Shown here: in pieces, positions 1 through 7,238 of the stretch
Layout: each line of letters starts with the position of its first letter
Numbering within the stretch: position 1 is the stretch's first letter
Assembly: GCA_026770585.1 (NCBI GenBank)
Contig: MU646353.1
Location: 890,610-905,508, forward strand
Direction of reading: 5' to 3'
DNA: 14,899 nt
From: Baffinella frigidus
Taxonomy: Eukaryota > Cryptophyceae > Cryptomonadales > Baffinellaceae
Position numbers and translations under genes: made by a program
Notes under the pieces: generated by a model
Told to the model about the DNA's origin: nothing
Databases searched by the model: none
The model's input: the letters and a program-made list of their open reading frames with translations, nothing else

Positions 1-196
1 ACCGTAGGGCCCTAGGACCTGCCGAGGACCTGTAGGGGGTCCTCCAGAAGGCGCGAGAGGCTGTTACATAAAGACAGTCCTGCTCTGTCTCAGTTGGGTT
101 GACTGATAGGTTTCACACCAAAAGTTGACAGATTTGTACAACAAAACAGGGGAATCAACTTCCGGTCTCCTGCTCTGAGGAGACCAGACAACTCAG

Positions 197-583
197 GCCG
201 AGCTAGACAGTGCAGGGTGTGAGGACGGAGTCCTGGACGGGCCCGCCTCGGGCGGGAGAACAAGTCATTTATGTAGACATTAGACATGAGCCTATTTCGG
301 GGAAAACCTCCCTCAAGAGGATCCCCTTACGTGTGGAATAAAGTACAGGTATTCTGACGGGGGGGGTGGTGGAGCCGCAGAGCACCCCCCCCCGGCACCC
401 AGAGCGAGGCAAGAGTTTGTTGTAAGTGGTGGCGGGTAAAGAGTGTTGACCGGAACTGAACCTCTTACTCTGCCATCAGCCCTCTCAAGTCGACTTGGTG
501 TGTCGTTTGGGTCTTGCGAAATTGTATATTAGTTCAGAGTGTAAGAGCCGACTATGAGAGACAGAGTCTCTCCGGCCAGGCAG
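197..583. other. non-coding stretch, nothing recognised
   Basis: I see no exon or clear foldback here. It contains a G7 run near 360 and a C8 run near 386, and CAAGAGTTTGTTG/CTTACTCTGCC as a weak imperfect inverted repeat. The open frames are short and unlike known proteins. It would hold the missing last DUF1415 exon if that gene ends inside the window. Confidence 0.4.
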
Positions 584-746
584 CCACACCGCGGGCTGCA
601 TGGGGATTTTCTGGCCGAAATTGAGCGACTTTCCGTTAAGATAGCCCTTTGAATAATCACATGCCCCTACGGATTGCCTACCGTAGGGTCTCTGGATCGT
701 CCACTTGTGGGTTATCCACGAAACCACTTCGTAGTCCGCTGTGTGG
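584..746. mobile_element. foldback element I1
   Basis: It begins CCACACCGCGGGCTGC and ends GTAGTCCGCTGTGTGG, an imperfect terminal inverted repeat. It carries the family I internal blocks TTTTCTGGCCG and GCCTACCGTAGGG. The flanking dinucleotides (AG and GC) do not match, so the target duplication is lost or the ends are off by a few bases. Confidence 0.6.
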
Positions 747-880
747 GCCACTTAGCAGCCACCGGGGCGTTCGATGATATGTGCATCTAAACGATTCTGG
801 TACAAATTGCGATTCATTTCAGGGTGAGGGGCTTGAAATGATCCCCGGAAATCCGGGGAAGATAGAACTCGGGCGCTGCT

Positions 881-975
881 AAGTGCACTCTGAGCCAGAA
901 CATTTCACCTAAGTCAACCCCCCTTGAAAACCAAAGCCTTAAGTCAAATGCCGGCTCTCAGAGCTGGTGCATCTA
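881..975. mobile_element. half copy of foldback family L
   Basis: GTGCACTCTGAGCCA, CACCTAAGTCAAC and a second AAGTCAA follow the order of the left arm of element L at 10852. The right arm is not clear. Confidence 0.45.
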
Positions 976-993
976 TACGAAATGGCAACTTAC

Positions 994-1141
994 TGCAGAG
1001 GATCATCTTTGTTGATTTAAGGTAAAATATCCTGGCTGGCAGTGAAGTGGATGGCAGGGGGGTGCCTGGGAGCATCTCCTGGAAGGTCCACTCCGGATGA
1101 AAGAAGACAACCCCCATTTTCCCGTCGAAGATCTCGTCCAC
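994..1141 (-). CDS. DUF1415 protein exon 5 (FHPEW motif), 3' boundary uncertain
   Basis: The exon starts after a G-rich GGGGGGGCAG acceptor in phase 0 and reads VDEIFDGKMGVVFFHPEWTF, in which VVFFHPEWTF matches the VASFHPDYQF-like strand of DUF1415. The reading frame stays open beyond it (EMLPGTPLPSTSLPARIFYL and so on) to a consensus CA|GTAAGT donor at 993-992, which I take as the provisional end. The last 27 or so residues do not resemble the family, so the exon could instead end earlier, for instance at a GC donor near 1063. No segment to the left of this encodes the expected NRSPYP-LHLLR-like end. Confidence 0.65.
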
Positions 1142-3964
1142 CTGCCCCCCCCAAGATTTTTGCTTAGATTCCCACGCCAGATTGCTCGAGGGGGTTCGGC
1201 TCTTTTTGACCGTCCTATTTGACGGGGATGACTTTTGAAAACCGAATATCGTTGCAACTGACAACGTCCGGACAGGGTTGCGCTCAAAGCTATACCGGTA
1301 GGACTTGGGTGAGAGTTGAATAGGGCAACGTCCTGAAAACCGGGTAGTTAGGCCTACGGTATTGCCTACGGTAGGCCGTAGGGCCCCGTAGGACCTAATG
1401 TTTCTGAGGACCCCCCCTAGGCCCCTACGGCCTACCGTAGGCAATATCGTAGGCTTAACTACCTGGTTTTCAGGACGTTGGCCTTTAAAGTTGCGTCGAG
1501 ATCTATTTCGGTAGGACTCAACCGTTCTCGATTTGCCGAATCACCGACTTGTGATATTTTGAAGTGCACCGCGAAACTCGAATCGGTGCATTTTAAAACG
1601 ATTTACAACCTTTATAACCGGTTTGAAGTCTCCAAGTAGGCAACTTGGTCTCCTCAAAATCCAGAGACCGTAGGTTGATCTCCCCGTTTCGTGGAACACA
1701 CCAGTCAACGTTTGGTGTGAGAATGATGCGTCAACCCGAGAAAGGCAGAGCTACCACACAAGAGTGTAGGGCTGACCTGGCAAAACAAGTCAGTTCACAC
1801 GGAATTTGTACCAACTTTCCGAAATTTCCATTTTTCTCTGGGCAAAATGTCCACTTATGAACTTAAAAAATAGTCAGATCTGACTATTTCTCCTGCAGGC
1901 CACTCTGCCCTACACTCTTGCGTGGTAGGACCCGCCACGGACGATATTGATCAATCAAGGTCTCACGCACCTGCTCGGCGTTGACATTGTAGGTGGGAGA
2001 CTTGATTAACGTCAAGGCTTGTGGGCAGTGATAGTCAAATACAACAGCTTCAGCGAAAAGCTATGACGACCCCCGCCTGGGTGCGGCAGGCAAGAGCTAG
2101 GGTTTAGGGTTTAGGGTTTAGGGTTAAGGGTTTAGGGTTTAGGGTTAAGGGTTTAAGGTTGACGATTCAGGGCTCAGGGTTTAGGGTATGGGTCGACCTC
2201 CTCCTCGAGGAAATCCTCAAGCCAGTAGCCAACCTCCTGGTTTCGGGTTCAGGGTTTAGGGTTCAGGGTTCAGACTTTAGGGTTTAGGGTTTATAGTTGA
2301 GGGTTTAGGTTCTAGGGTTTATGGTTTATGGTTTACGGTTTACGGTGTATGGTTTAGAGTTGAGGGTTCAAGGCTCAGGGTTCAGGTTTCAGGGTTCAGG
2401 GTTTATGGTTTATGGTTTAGGGTTTATGGTTTATGGTTTAGGGTCCAGGGTTCAGGGTTTAGGGTCTACCCCCCACTTGTCGACAGTCTCCTTCCACTCC
2501 GGCGCCATCATCAGTGTCGTAACCGTCTGCCAGGCCCCCAACCCTCACGGTGAGACCAAATCAACGAATTTTGGAGCCATTTCTCCCTTCGAAAATCATC
2601 GATTTGGTCCGCCCGTGAGGGTTGGTTGGGAGAGAGGGTGGTTGCTGTCTGCCAGGAGAGGGTTCATGGGTCAAAAATCTTACAAAAGTTTTCAGGGGTT
2701 AGTAGTAATCTTCCTGGTAAGTAATTTCATGAGGCGCCTCATGACGCGCACCATCATGAGGGTGGTCACCGTCTACCAGGAGAGAGGGTGGTTACCGTCT
2801 GCTAGGAGAGGGTTCCCACACGGTGGGCGTCGAGGGTCTCGGGGCCCCTAGATTTAGCGGTCATAGATCTAGCGGTAACGTGACCAAATTTGCATCAGAA
2901 AATCCTTCAAGTTAACTACCCGCAGGGTAAGTTGACGTTTGATGAAAGGCCCGTAGTCCACTGTGTGGCATGGGATAGTAATCTTGCGGAATGAAATTGC
3001 CCGCCTCATGACGCGCACCATCATCAGGGTGTTCACTGTCTGCGAGGCGAGAGGCGAGGCTGTCGCGGAACACGCAAGGCAGTCACGACCGACCGTCTGG
3101 CTTCGGCGTCCGCGTGACCGGTCACGTGGGCGTTCACGAGCCTGCCGGCGGGGCTGCGCACCATCATCAGGGTGTTCACTGTCTGCGAGGCGAGAGGCGA
3201 GGCTGTCAATCGCGGCCTACTGCTGTAGCCTTATCCGAGGAAACCTATTTTTCTTTCATTTGATGGCAACAAAAATTACTACATAATTCATTTTTATTAG
3301 TAATATTAAAGAATTTGTGTAGTAACGGCGGTCAATTGTGGGACACTGCACCCCAGGGAGTCCACGGATCTCTCACACCCGGGACAGTTGACGGATGTGC
3401 GAAAAGTTGACGGATGTGTACCACCATGAGGACACTCCATTGGAGGCTAGAAATGGGACTTTTGTAAATGTGGGGTTGTTAAATTTAGTACCAGTCACGG
3501 GCAGGCGAGGTCACGTAACGGGCGGAATTCCAACCGATACGTGACCAAACGCCCCCATTTGTGTGAAAATTACTGCACACCTCTTTTCTTTCTTCACTTG
3601 TAAACGAACCCCTGTTTTAAAATAGTCACATTTCTAGCCTCGAGTGGCTGTCTCCCGGGAGAGAGGTGCGCGTCATGAGGCGGGCAATGTCATTTCGGAA
3701 GATTACTGAATCAACATCCCTTTTGCTGCTATCTTAGCTTTTATTTGTGGTTACCGTCTGCTAGGAGAGGGTGCAGGGGTTAGGAACTTCCCAGGTTTAG
3801 GATTTGTTTTTTGTTTTTGGTGTTTGGTGTTTGGTTTTTGTTGTTTGTTGTTTGTTGTTTTGGGGTTTTGGGTTCAGGGTTCAGGGTTCAGGGTTCAGGG
3901 TTCAGGTTTCAGGTTTCAGGGTTCAGGTTTGAGGGTTGATGGTTGAGGGTTGAGGGTTGATGGT

Positions 3965-4003
<39 letters not shown>

Positions 4004-6869
4004 GGTTTCGTGTTGCGTGTTTCGTGTTTCGGGTTTCGTGTTTCGTGTTTCGGGTTTCGTGTTTCGTGTCCCGCGTTTCGGGTTCAGAGTCTCGGGGTTA
4101 GGACCTCCTGGACCGGGGTGTCAAGAAGGCGCGCGCACTCTGCGAAAACGTCGTCGCGCAACGAATCCCCTGCCCACACACGGTGACGTTAACTGCACAG
4201 TGGGCTTCGAAGGAGATTTCGACATCTCGAAATCTGGCCGAGGTGTCGGTTAATACGGCAGGGTCCCCTGCCCACACACGGTCAATTTTCATCTCGGAAC
4301 ATACAGAATCTGACCACATGAAAAGGCGTAAGATAGCATCATTGTATACCTAAAAAAGAGTGTACACCCATAGCTTCCGCGTGGGGAGCCTTAAGAAGCG
4401 AGACAGATTCTGTCTTGTGCCGAAATTAAATTGAGGCTGTAGCTTCAGCCATTTCCGCGGGGGGGAGGTGCGAAATCGCACGTTTCCCCGAAGGTGATGA
4501 ACAAACACCAACTTGTATTTGATCCATTTGAGAGGTCTATCCAGATTGCCGTACACAAACGTCTCTCACTCAAATAGCGAACCCTGGTCTCTGATATCCG
4601 AGAATTTGGCTCAATTTGCAACTACAAAGTTGACCATCGGGTGCATCCAAAGTTGACATTCGGGAAGGGAGGCGCTGCGTACCCTCCGTTTAGAGTTTAG
4701 GGTTTAGTGGTTAGGGTTGAGGGTTTAGGGTTTAGATTTTAGGTTTTAGGGTGTAGAGTTTAGGGTTAGGGTTTAGGGTTCAGGGTTTAGGGTTTATGGT
4801 TCAGGTTTTAGGTTTTAGGGTGTAGAGTTTAGGGTTTAGGGTTAGGGTTTAGGGTTTAGGGTTTAGGGTTCAGGGTTTAGGGTTTAGGGTTTAGGGTGTA
4901 GGGTTTAGGGTTTGGGTTTTAGGGTTAGGGTTTATGTTTTATGTTTTAGGGTGTAGGGTTTAGGGTTTAGGGTTTAGGGTTAGGGTTTAGGGTTTAGGGT
5001 TTACCGTCTTCCGCAGTCGAGATCGCATACCTGCGCAGAGAGACACCTTTTGTTAATACCAAAGAGAGAGCGAGAGAGAGAGAGAGAGAGAGACCTTTGT
5101 TAATACCAACCACCAGCAACCCGTTGCAGTTTATTACCGGGTCGGGTACTGCAGTAATTTTCAGCTAAACCGATGAGATCTCGTCGGTATCTCCCGTCAG
5201 CAATTCGAGGTCCCTAGGGTTTCCTACCGTAGGGTCCTACGAATAAATCAACAAACATATCAATCCCGGACCTTGCAAGGATCCGGTAAAAGCTGCTACG
5301 GGTTGCTGGTGGAACACGGCCGTCATGTATGCACCCCCCCAGAGGCCAGAGCAAAGAGAGAGACCTTTGTTAATTCCAACACGACAGGCCTGACCAGAGA
5401 TAGACCTGCAATAAAATCAACAAGGCCGCCATGTATTCATGTGAAAAGCTAACGCCAGCGAGGTTCTTAGAGACTACGGATTGCCTACGGTAGGAGCCCC
5501 CTCCTGCGACTTTTAAAGACCTTTTTGTTTTAAACGTCGTAGGAGGAGGGGGGGTTGCTACCGTACGCTAAGGGGTCCGCTGGCATTAGCTTGTGGCATT
5601 AGTATGCATCCCCGCAGAGGCTGTGTCTGAGCAGGACCTATGCAGGGCAGAGTCCCGCATAAGTTAACTGAACAGGCAAGTCTTGTTCGTGGACGATAAC
5701 TAGAGCGCTGTGCAGAGAAGTTGGCCACCGGAAAATGGGAAAATGGGAAAATTGGAGCCATTTGTCCACTTCTGAGAAATTCATGGTACTAAATTTCTCC
5801 AAAGTTGACAAAACGGCTCCAATTTCTCAATTTTCCATTATTTCCCGTGGCCAACTTCTCTGCACAGCGCTCTAACCGGGGAAGGCATTGCACCCGAAAA
5901 CCCTGTGATTCGTCAACATTCCACCAACCCTCACAGCCTAGGCAAATCGTCGAATTTGAGGTCACGAATTTCCCTTGGAGGCCGCCGGATTCCGGCGTCC
6001 GTGGAGCCATTTTGCCTTGAAATTGAAAATCGAAAATCATCGATTTGCCCAGCCCCGTGAGGGTTGGTGGTTAAAGGGACTCTCGCCGCGCCCCATCTGC
6101 CGTGAATCGTGACTATCTCGAGAATCTCAGGCAGGATGGATATGCTGCTACAAACCCTAAACCCTAAACCCTAAACCTTACGACCTAAATCCAGGTTTGG
6201 GGTTTTCTACCAAAGGTTTTGCCTAGCTACCGTGCTAGCGACCCTACCGTGCTAGCTAAAGAGACTTCTTGCCAGCTGCCAAGCCACCTTGCGAGCCACT
6301 GCCTGGCTAGCATCCTAGCTACGCAGCGGTCTTGCTTCCTAGTTACCCCATACACTCAACTGTACTTTACCAAAGGCGGGGAGCAGCCGCGGCCCCCCTC
6401 TGGAAACTGCAGCCTAGCAGACATACTGAAAATGCACAGGGGATGTCTACCGTATCGTCCCCTTGTTGAGCGGCTCCTTAGCGAATGGACAGATCTTCAG
6501 GGCCACGATGAAGCCTTTCACCCACTCTGCCGTAGAAGGGATCACGTCTTTCACTGCCACAGCCGCCTCGTCCGAAAGAATCTTGGCTCGCAGACCCTTG
6601 AGACCGCACGTCGCGCTGCGCTGCCTCCCCCCACACCCTTGACCCCGCAGAACAAGACCGCCCGCCGGAGCCCACGCCAGCCCCCGCGCGCTCCTGGGAT
6701 GGGGTGCCGCATGATATTCAGACCCCACCCAGCTCAAGGAAGGATCTGCTCGATGGGGAAAATCCGGGGAGTACCTCATCTGACGCAATGTGGGGGAGCC
6801 TGTGACGGGGGGCGAGGCTGAAGCCGCCACCATGGAAGCGGCGAGGACGAGGGGGATGAACGCACGCAT
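994..6869 (-). CDS. DUF1415-family protein, spliced gene (five exons recognised, 3' end not found)
   Basis: I assembled this gene by joining five minus-strand segments: 6869-6451, 5030-5005, 4169-4105, 2526-2470 and 1141 to about 994. All introns are GT-AG and phases agree at every junction (2, 1, 0, 0). The joined product has a signal peptide, a basic leader of about 90 residues, then the order known for DUF1415 proteins: a W..GF..ALKICPFAK motif, a short RYAIS strand, an acidic helix, a TTLMMAP motif and an FHPEW motif. DUF1415 is a conserved domain of unknown biochemical role, common in proteobacteria and present in some algae, so no function is claimed. The family's usual last block, around an NRSPYP-like motif, was not found, so at least one exon is missing or lies left of position 1. 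The gene is divergent from the TPR gene starting at 7146. A decayed copy is possible, but the consistent phases argue for an intact gene. Confidence 0.75.
1326..1480. mobile_element. foldback element K, 155 bp
   Basis: Arms of about 55 bases pair almost perfectly: CAACGTCCTGAAAACC at the left and GGTTTTCAGGACGTTG at the right, then GTAGTTAGGCCTACGGTATT against AATATCGTAGGCTTAACTAC. CCTACGGTAGG is itself a palindrome inside each arm. No target duplication is obvious. Confidence 0.8.
1754..1925. mobile_element. foldback element O, 172 bp, TA target duplication
   Basis: Ends are CCACACAAGAGTGTAGGGC and GCCCTACACTCTTGCGTGG, flanked on both sides by TA. A perfect 22-bp palindrome, AAATAGTCAGA plus its complement, lies inside near the right arm (1868-1889). 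It adjoins the right N arm. Confidence 0.8.
1926..2095. other. intron stretch with one weak hairpin
   Basis: Within the last recognised DUF1415 intron. AATCAAGGTCTCACGCACCT and AGGTGGGAGACTTGATT (about 1952-2009) form an imperfect hairpin. Nothing else is recognised. Confidence 0.4.
2096..2467 (+). repeat. interstitial telomere-like tract (TTTAGGG and variants)
   Basis: Perfect TTTAGGG units at the left (2100-2160) give way to TTCAGGG, TTTATGG and TTTACGG units, with a unique break at about 2185-2240. It ends directly at the 5' splice site of DUF1415 exon 4: read on the gene's strand the intron begins GTAGACCCTAAACCCTGAAC. It lies wholly inside an intron. Confidence 0.9.
2470..2526 (-). CDS. 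DUF1415 protein exon 4 (TTL block)
   Basis: This 57-base, 19-codon exon is phase 0 at both ends, with a CCTGGCAG|ACG acceptor and a GGG|GTAGAC donor. It reads TVTTLMMAPEWKETVDKWG, matching the TTLLVHP-like block of DUF1415 followed by its short acidic helix. About ten residues usual between this block and the FHP motif are not accounted for, so one more small exon may lie in the next intron, or the protein is shorter here. The acceptor with the first bases of this exon is repeated about six more times upstream (2643-3200 and 3750). A foldback element ends one base upstream of the acceptor's CCTGGCAG. The donor is followed at once by CCCTAAACCCTGAACCC. Confidence 0.75.
2535..2629. mobile_element. 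foldback element H1, about 95 bp
   Basis: Ends CCCCCAACCCTCACGG and CCGTGAGGGTTGGTTGG, with inner blocks ACCAAATC/GATTTGGT. It interrupts the CCAGG/AGAGAGGGTGG sequence that is intact at 2776-2792, so it inserted into a copy of the exon 4 acceptor repeat, directly upstream of the acceptor. Confidence 0.8.
2816..2968. mobile_element. foldback element B1, 153 bp
   Basis: Begins CCACACGGTGGGCGTC and ends CGTAGTCCACTGTGTGG. It matches element B2 (14729-14867) in reverse orientation along most of its length, including CTAGATTTAGCGG and AACGTGACCAAATTTGCATC. The empty site is seen in the neighbouring repeat at 2657-2668 (AGGGTTCATGGG), which implies a CA duplication with one base since lost on the left. 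Confidence 0.8.
3113..3126. repeat. 14-bp perfect palindrome
   Basis: CGTGACCGGTCACG lies between two near-identical acceptor copies. It may be the centre of a decayed foldback element. Confidence 0.5.
3231..3325. mobile_element. truncated foldback element E1
   Basis: Left arm TTATCCGAGGAAACCTATTT, then ATTACTACATAATTC and TTTGTGTAGTAA, as in the complete E element near 8277-8568. The right arm stops after GTGTAGTAA. Confidence 0.65.
3326..3436. other. intron stretch with a short direct repeat
   Basis: GTTGACGGATGTG occurs twice in tandem (3389-3417). The same motif in the form GTTGACRGATTTGTA recurs in elements N and F. Nothing else is recognised. Confidence 0.4.
3437..3647. mobile_element. 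foldback element A1, 211 bp
   Basis: Right end TTTCTAGCCTCGAGTGG and left end GGAGGCTAGAAATG are inverted. The interior matches A2 at 11099-11308 (AATGTGGGGTTGTTAAATT, GTCACGGGCAGGC, ACGTGACCAA). The first four or so bases at the left have diverged, so no target duplication is seen. Confidence 0.78.
3796..4098 (+). repeat. degenerate heptamer tract in blocks (TTCAGGG, TTGAGGG, CGTGTTT)
   Basis: T/G-rich start (TTTGGTGTTTGG units), then about nine TTCAGGG-like units, about eleven TTGAGGG-like units, then CGTGTTTCGGGTTT units. Each block is fairly uniform. It ends beside the donor of DUF1415 exon 3 (4104). Confidence 0.85.
4105..4169 (-). CDS. DUF1415 protein exon 3
   Basis: This 65-base exon follows a GTGTGGGCAG acceptor; its first two bases complete the glycine codon begun in the microexon. 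It reads GDSLRDDVFAECARLLDTPV-QE, an acidic amphipathic helix that corresponds to the helix between the RYVVS strand and the TTL block in the family. It ends in phase 0 at GAG|GTCCTAACCCC. An 18-base copy of its acceptor region lies 98 bases upstream at 4265-4282. Downstream in the transcript come degenerate heptamer repeats of the CCCTGAA and CGAAACA kind. Confidence 0.72.
4167..4282 (-). repeat. duplicated acceptor region of DUF1415 exon 3
   Basis: The 18-mer ACCGTGTGTGGGCAGGGG (gene strand) occurs at the exon 3 acceptor (4167-4184) and 98 bases upstream (4265-4282). Both keep a CAG. Confidence 0.7.
4283..4686. other. intron stretch, nothing recognised
   Basis: Part of the intron between DUF1415 exons 2 and 3. 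An open minus-strand frame of 68 codons at 4350-4556 resembles nothing I know. GTTGAC occurs twice near 4631-4655. Confidence 0.4.
4687..5003 (+). repeat. interstitial telomere-like tract (TTTAGGG)
   Basis: The cleanest telomere-like tract here, many exact TTTAGGG units mixed with GTGTAGG, TTTATGT and TTAGGG variants. It ends at the donor of the 26-nt microexon, so the intron begins GTAAACCCTAAACCCTAAAC on the gene strand. Confidence 0.93.
5005..5030 (-). CDS. DUF1415 protein exon 2, 26-nt microexon
   Basis: This exon has only 26 bases between a CTCTGCGCAG acceptor and a G|GTAAACCC donor. It enters in phase 2 and leaves in phase 1. Joined to exon 1 it reads GTIR-YAISTAED-G, which matches the RYVVSEA-like strand that follows the CPFAK block in DUF1415 proteins. 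A CT-rich tract on the sense strand (the GA repeat at 5063-5093 read on the other strand) lies 30-60 bases upstream and may serve as the polypyrimidine tract. The intron that follows starts directly with CCCTAAA repeats. The double phase match and family fit make chance unlikely despite the small size. Confidence 0.75.
5063..5093 (+). repeat. GA microsatellite, possible polypyrimidine tract for the microexon
   Basis: About 14 GA units; on the sense strand of the DUF1415 gene it reads CT and lies 30-60 bases upstream of the microexon acceptor. GAGAGACCTTTGTTAATNCCAA occurs here (5088-5110) and at 5357-5380, with a variant at 5037-5061. Confidence 0.75.
5110..5312. mobile_element. foldback element Q, 203 bp, AA target duplication
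   Basis: Ends CCACCAGCAACCCGTTGCAG and CTGCTACGGGTTGCTGGTGG, with TTTATTACCGG against CCGGTAAAA inside; AA flanks both ends. Confidence 0.8.
5431..5609. mobile_element. foldback element C1
   Basis: Core 5446-5593 (148 bp) has ends AAGCTAACGCCAGCG and CGCTGGCATTAGCTT; weaker pairing extends to 5431 and 5609. Inside, GCCTACGGTAGGAGCCCCCT pairs with the GGGGGGTTGCTACCGTA side, around a TTTTAAAGACCTTTTTG loop. It has a second copy of the same length at 9933-10080. Confidence 0.85.
5701..5874. mobile_element. foldback element G, 174 bp
   Basis: Ends TAGAGCGCTGTGCAGAGAAG and CTTCTCTGCACAGCGCTCTA are perfect inverted repeats that continue through GTTGGCCAC. AC flanks both ends; alternatively the terminal TA is a TA duplication. 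Confidence 0.85.
5921..6070. mobile_element. foldback element H2, 150 bp, TT target duplication
   Basis: Ends CCACCAACCCTCAC and GTGAGGGTTGGTGG with TT on both sides; GCAAATCGTCGAATTT pairs with AAATCATCGATTTGC. A GCCGCCGGATTCCGGCG hairpin is inside. Related to H1. Confidence 0.85.
6152..6179 (-). repeat. short telomere-like tract, opposite orientation
   Basis: About four AAACCCT units on the plus strand in DUF1415 intron 1, so TTTAGGG on the sense strand of that gene. It is the only tract against the general rule and is only 28 bases. Confidence 0.85.
6220..6440. other. intron stretch with CTAGC-rich direct repeats
   Basis: ACCGTGCTAGC occurs twice (6229-6240, 6246-6256), and GCTAGC/CCTAGCTAC recur to 6322. 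No exon is seen before the DUF1415 exon 1 donor at 6450. Confidence 0.45.
6451..6869 (-). CDS. DUF1415 protein exon 1 (signal peptide, leader, ICPFAK motif)
   Basis: The exon runs from an ATG with A at -3 to a CG|GTAGAC donor, 139 codons plus two bases. Residues 1-18 are a basic start followed by a hydrophobic stretch (FIPLVLAASMVAASA), a typical eukaryotic signal peptide. Residues 20-95 are rich in Arg, Gly, Pro and Ser and look like a transit region or linker. From about residue 97 the DUF1415 domain begins: an amphipathic helix, then EWVKGFIVALKICPFAKEP, which carries the family's diagnostic CPFAK block. A signal peptide plus basic leader fits a bipartite plastid-targeting sequence in algae with secondary plastids, but secretion or another compartment is possible. 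The reverse-strand reading of the same bases is also open but resembles nothing I know. Confidence 0.8.
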
Positions 6870-7145
6870 CCTTAGCGCTGTTTCTCAAAGGTTTCGCGAG
6901 GAGAGAGAGCGAGCGTAGCGTGTCGGCCACGCCCCTCGGACAAAGTGGTTCAAATTGATGTTGGGGCCCGAGCCAATTTCGTGGGAGGAAGTGCGATTTT
7001 GCTCCTTCCCCCGCAGGAAACGGCTCAACCACTTTTTGCCGAGGCTCAGCGGAGGGGGGAGCCAAGAGGAGTCTCTAGTTCTCGTTCTCTAGTTCTCCGT
7101 GAGGTTGTCACCGCCCTGCCTCCCGTCTGATCTCCTCGAGGGACG
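6870..7145. promoter_or_regulatory. shared upstream region of two divergent genes
   Basis: The 276 bases between the two start codons must contain both promoters and both 5' leaders. I see no TATA box. Visible structure: a foldback at about 6942-7038 (AAAGTGGTT near one end, AACCACTTT near the other, with GGGAGGAAG/CTTCCCCC inside) and a direct repeat of CTCTAGTTCTC at 7073-7083 and 7087-7096. Both starts have a purine at -3. Confidence 0.5.
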
Positions 7146-7238
7146 ATGGCGAACAATGCTGTGACCATCGCGACGGTCGCGGAGGCGCTACTGCCGGGAG
7201 GCGTTGCTGGCTGCTCTGCCGACAACTGCAAAGATCTG
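7146..7238 (+). CDS. STI1-like gene exon 1
   Basis: The ATG has A at -3 and G at +4. The exon has 31 codons and ends with SADNCKDL at a CTG|GTGCGC donor, phase 0. Joining to 7342 gives ADNCKDL-GNSMLSKGK, the standard first helix of a clamp-type TPR domain, with the clamp lysine and asparagine four residues apart across the junction. This is why I prefer this start and donor to the later ATGs at 7305 and 7330, which either shift the frame or lose the clamp lysine. The intron is 103 bases, by far the shortest of the gene. Confidence 0.62.

Larger units (their letters stand above)
82..1751. repeat. 1.67-kb segment bounded by diverged inverted repeats of about 110 bp (family N)
   Basis: Bases 82-196 and 1636-1751 are inverted copies of each other. 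Shared blocks include GGTTGAC, TTCACACCAAAMGTTGAC, ATCAACYT and GGTCTCC...GAGGAGACC. The left arm holds a small hairpin at 164-186 (GGTCTCCT/AGGAGACC). The pair could be the ends of one large foldback element or two separate insertions of one family. Inside lie elements I1 and K and DUF1415 exon 5, so simple transposition of the unit is doubtful. Confidence 0.55.
2643..3207 (-). repeat. tandem copies of the DUF1415 exon 4 acceptor region
   Basis: On the gene's strand, copies of CTCCTGGCAG|ACGGTNACC with more or less of the following exon (ACCCTGATGATGGTGCGC) occur at about 2643-2662, 2736-2787, 2791-2812, 3002-3055 and 3158-3207. The intact exon is at 2470-2526 and another short copy is at 3750-3771. 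Several copies keep an AG acceptor. Copies at 3014-3064 and 3158-3207 are nearly identical. The block GCCTCATGACGCGC adjoins three of the copies, once inverted at 3671-3685. Confidence 0.7.

Noticed and set aside
944-1444. A 166-codon minus-strand gene
   Set aside because: Only 1079-1141 resembles a known family (DUF1415). The first part reads through foldback element K and is chance.
4350-4556. A further DUF1415 exon
   Set aside because: The microexon and exon 3 already join in phase, and the open frame has no family motif.
2096-5003. A chromosome end or subtelomere
   Set aside because: Tracts are degenerate, in both orientations, and each lies within an intron between recognisable exons.
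5701-5874. A Tc1/mariner MITE with a TA target
   Set aside because: Possible, but AC flanks the full inverted repeat equally well and the other elements here use varied dinucleotides.
6219-6821. A 200-codon plus-strand protein
   Set aside because: It is antisense to DUF1415 exon 1, which has a signal peptide and family motifs; this reading has neither.
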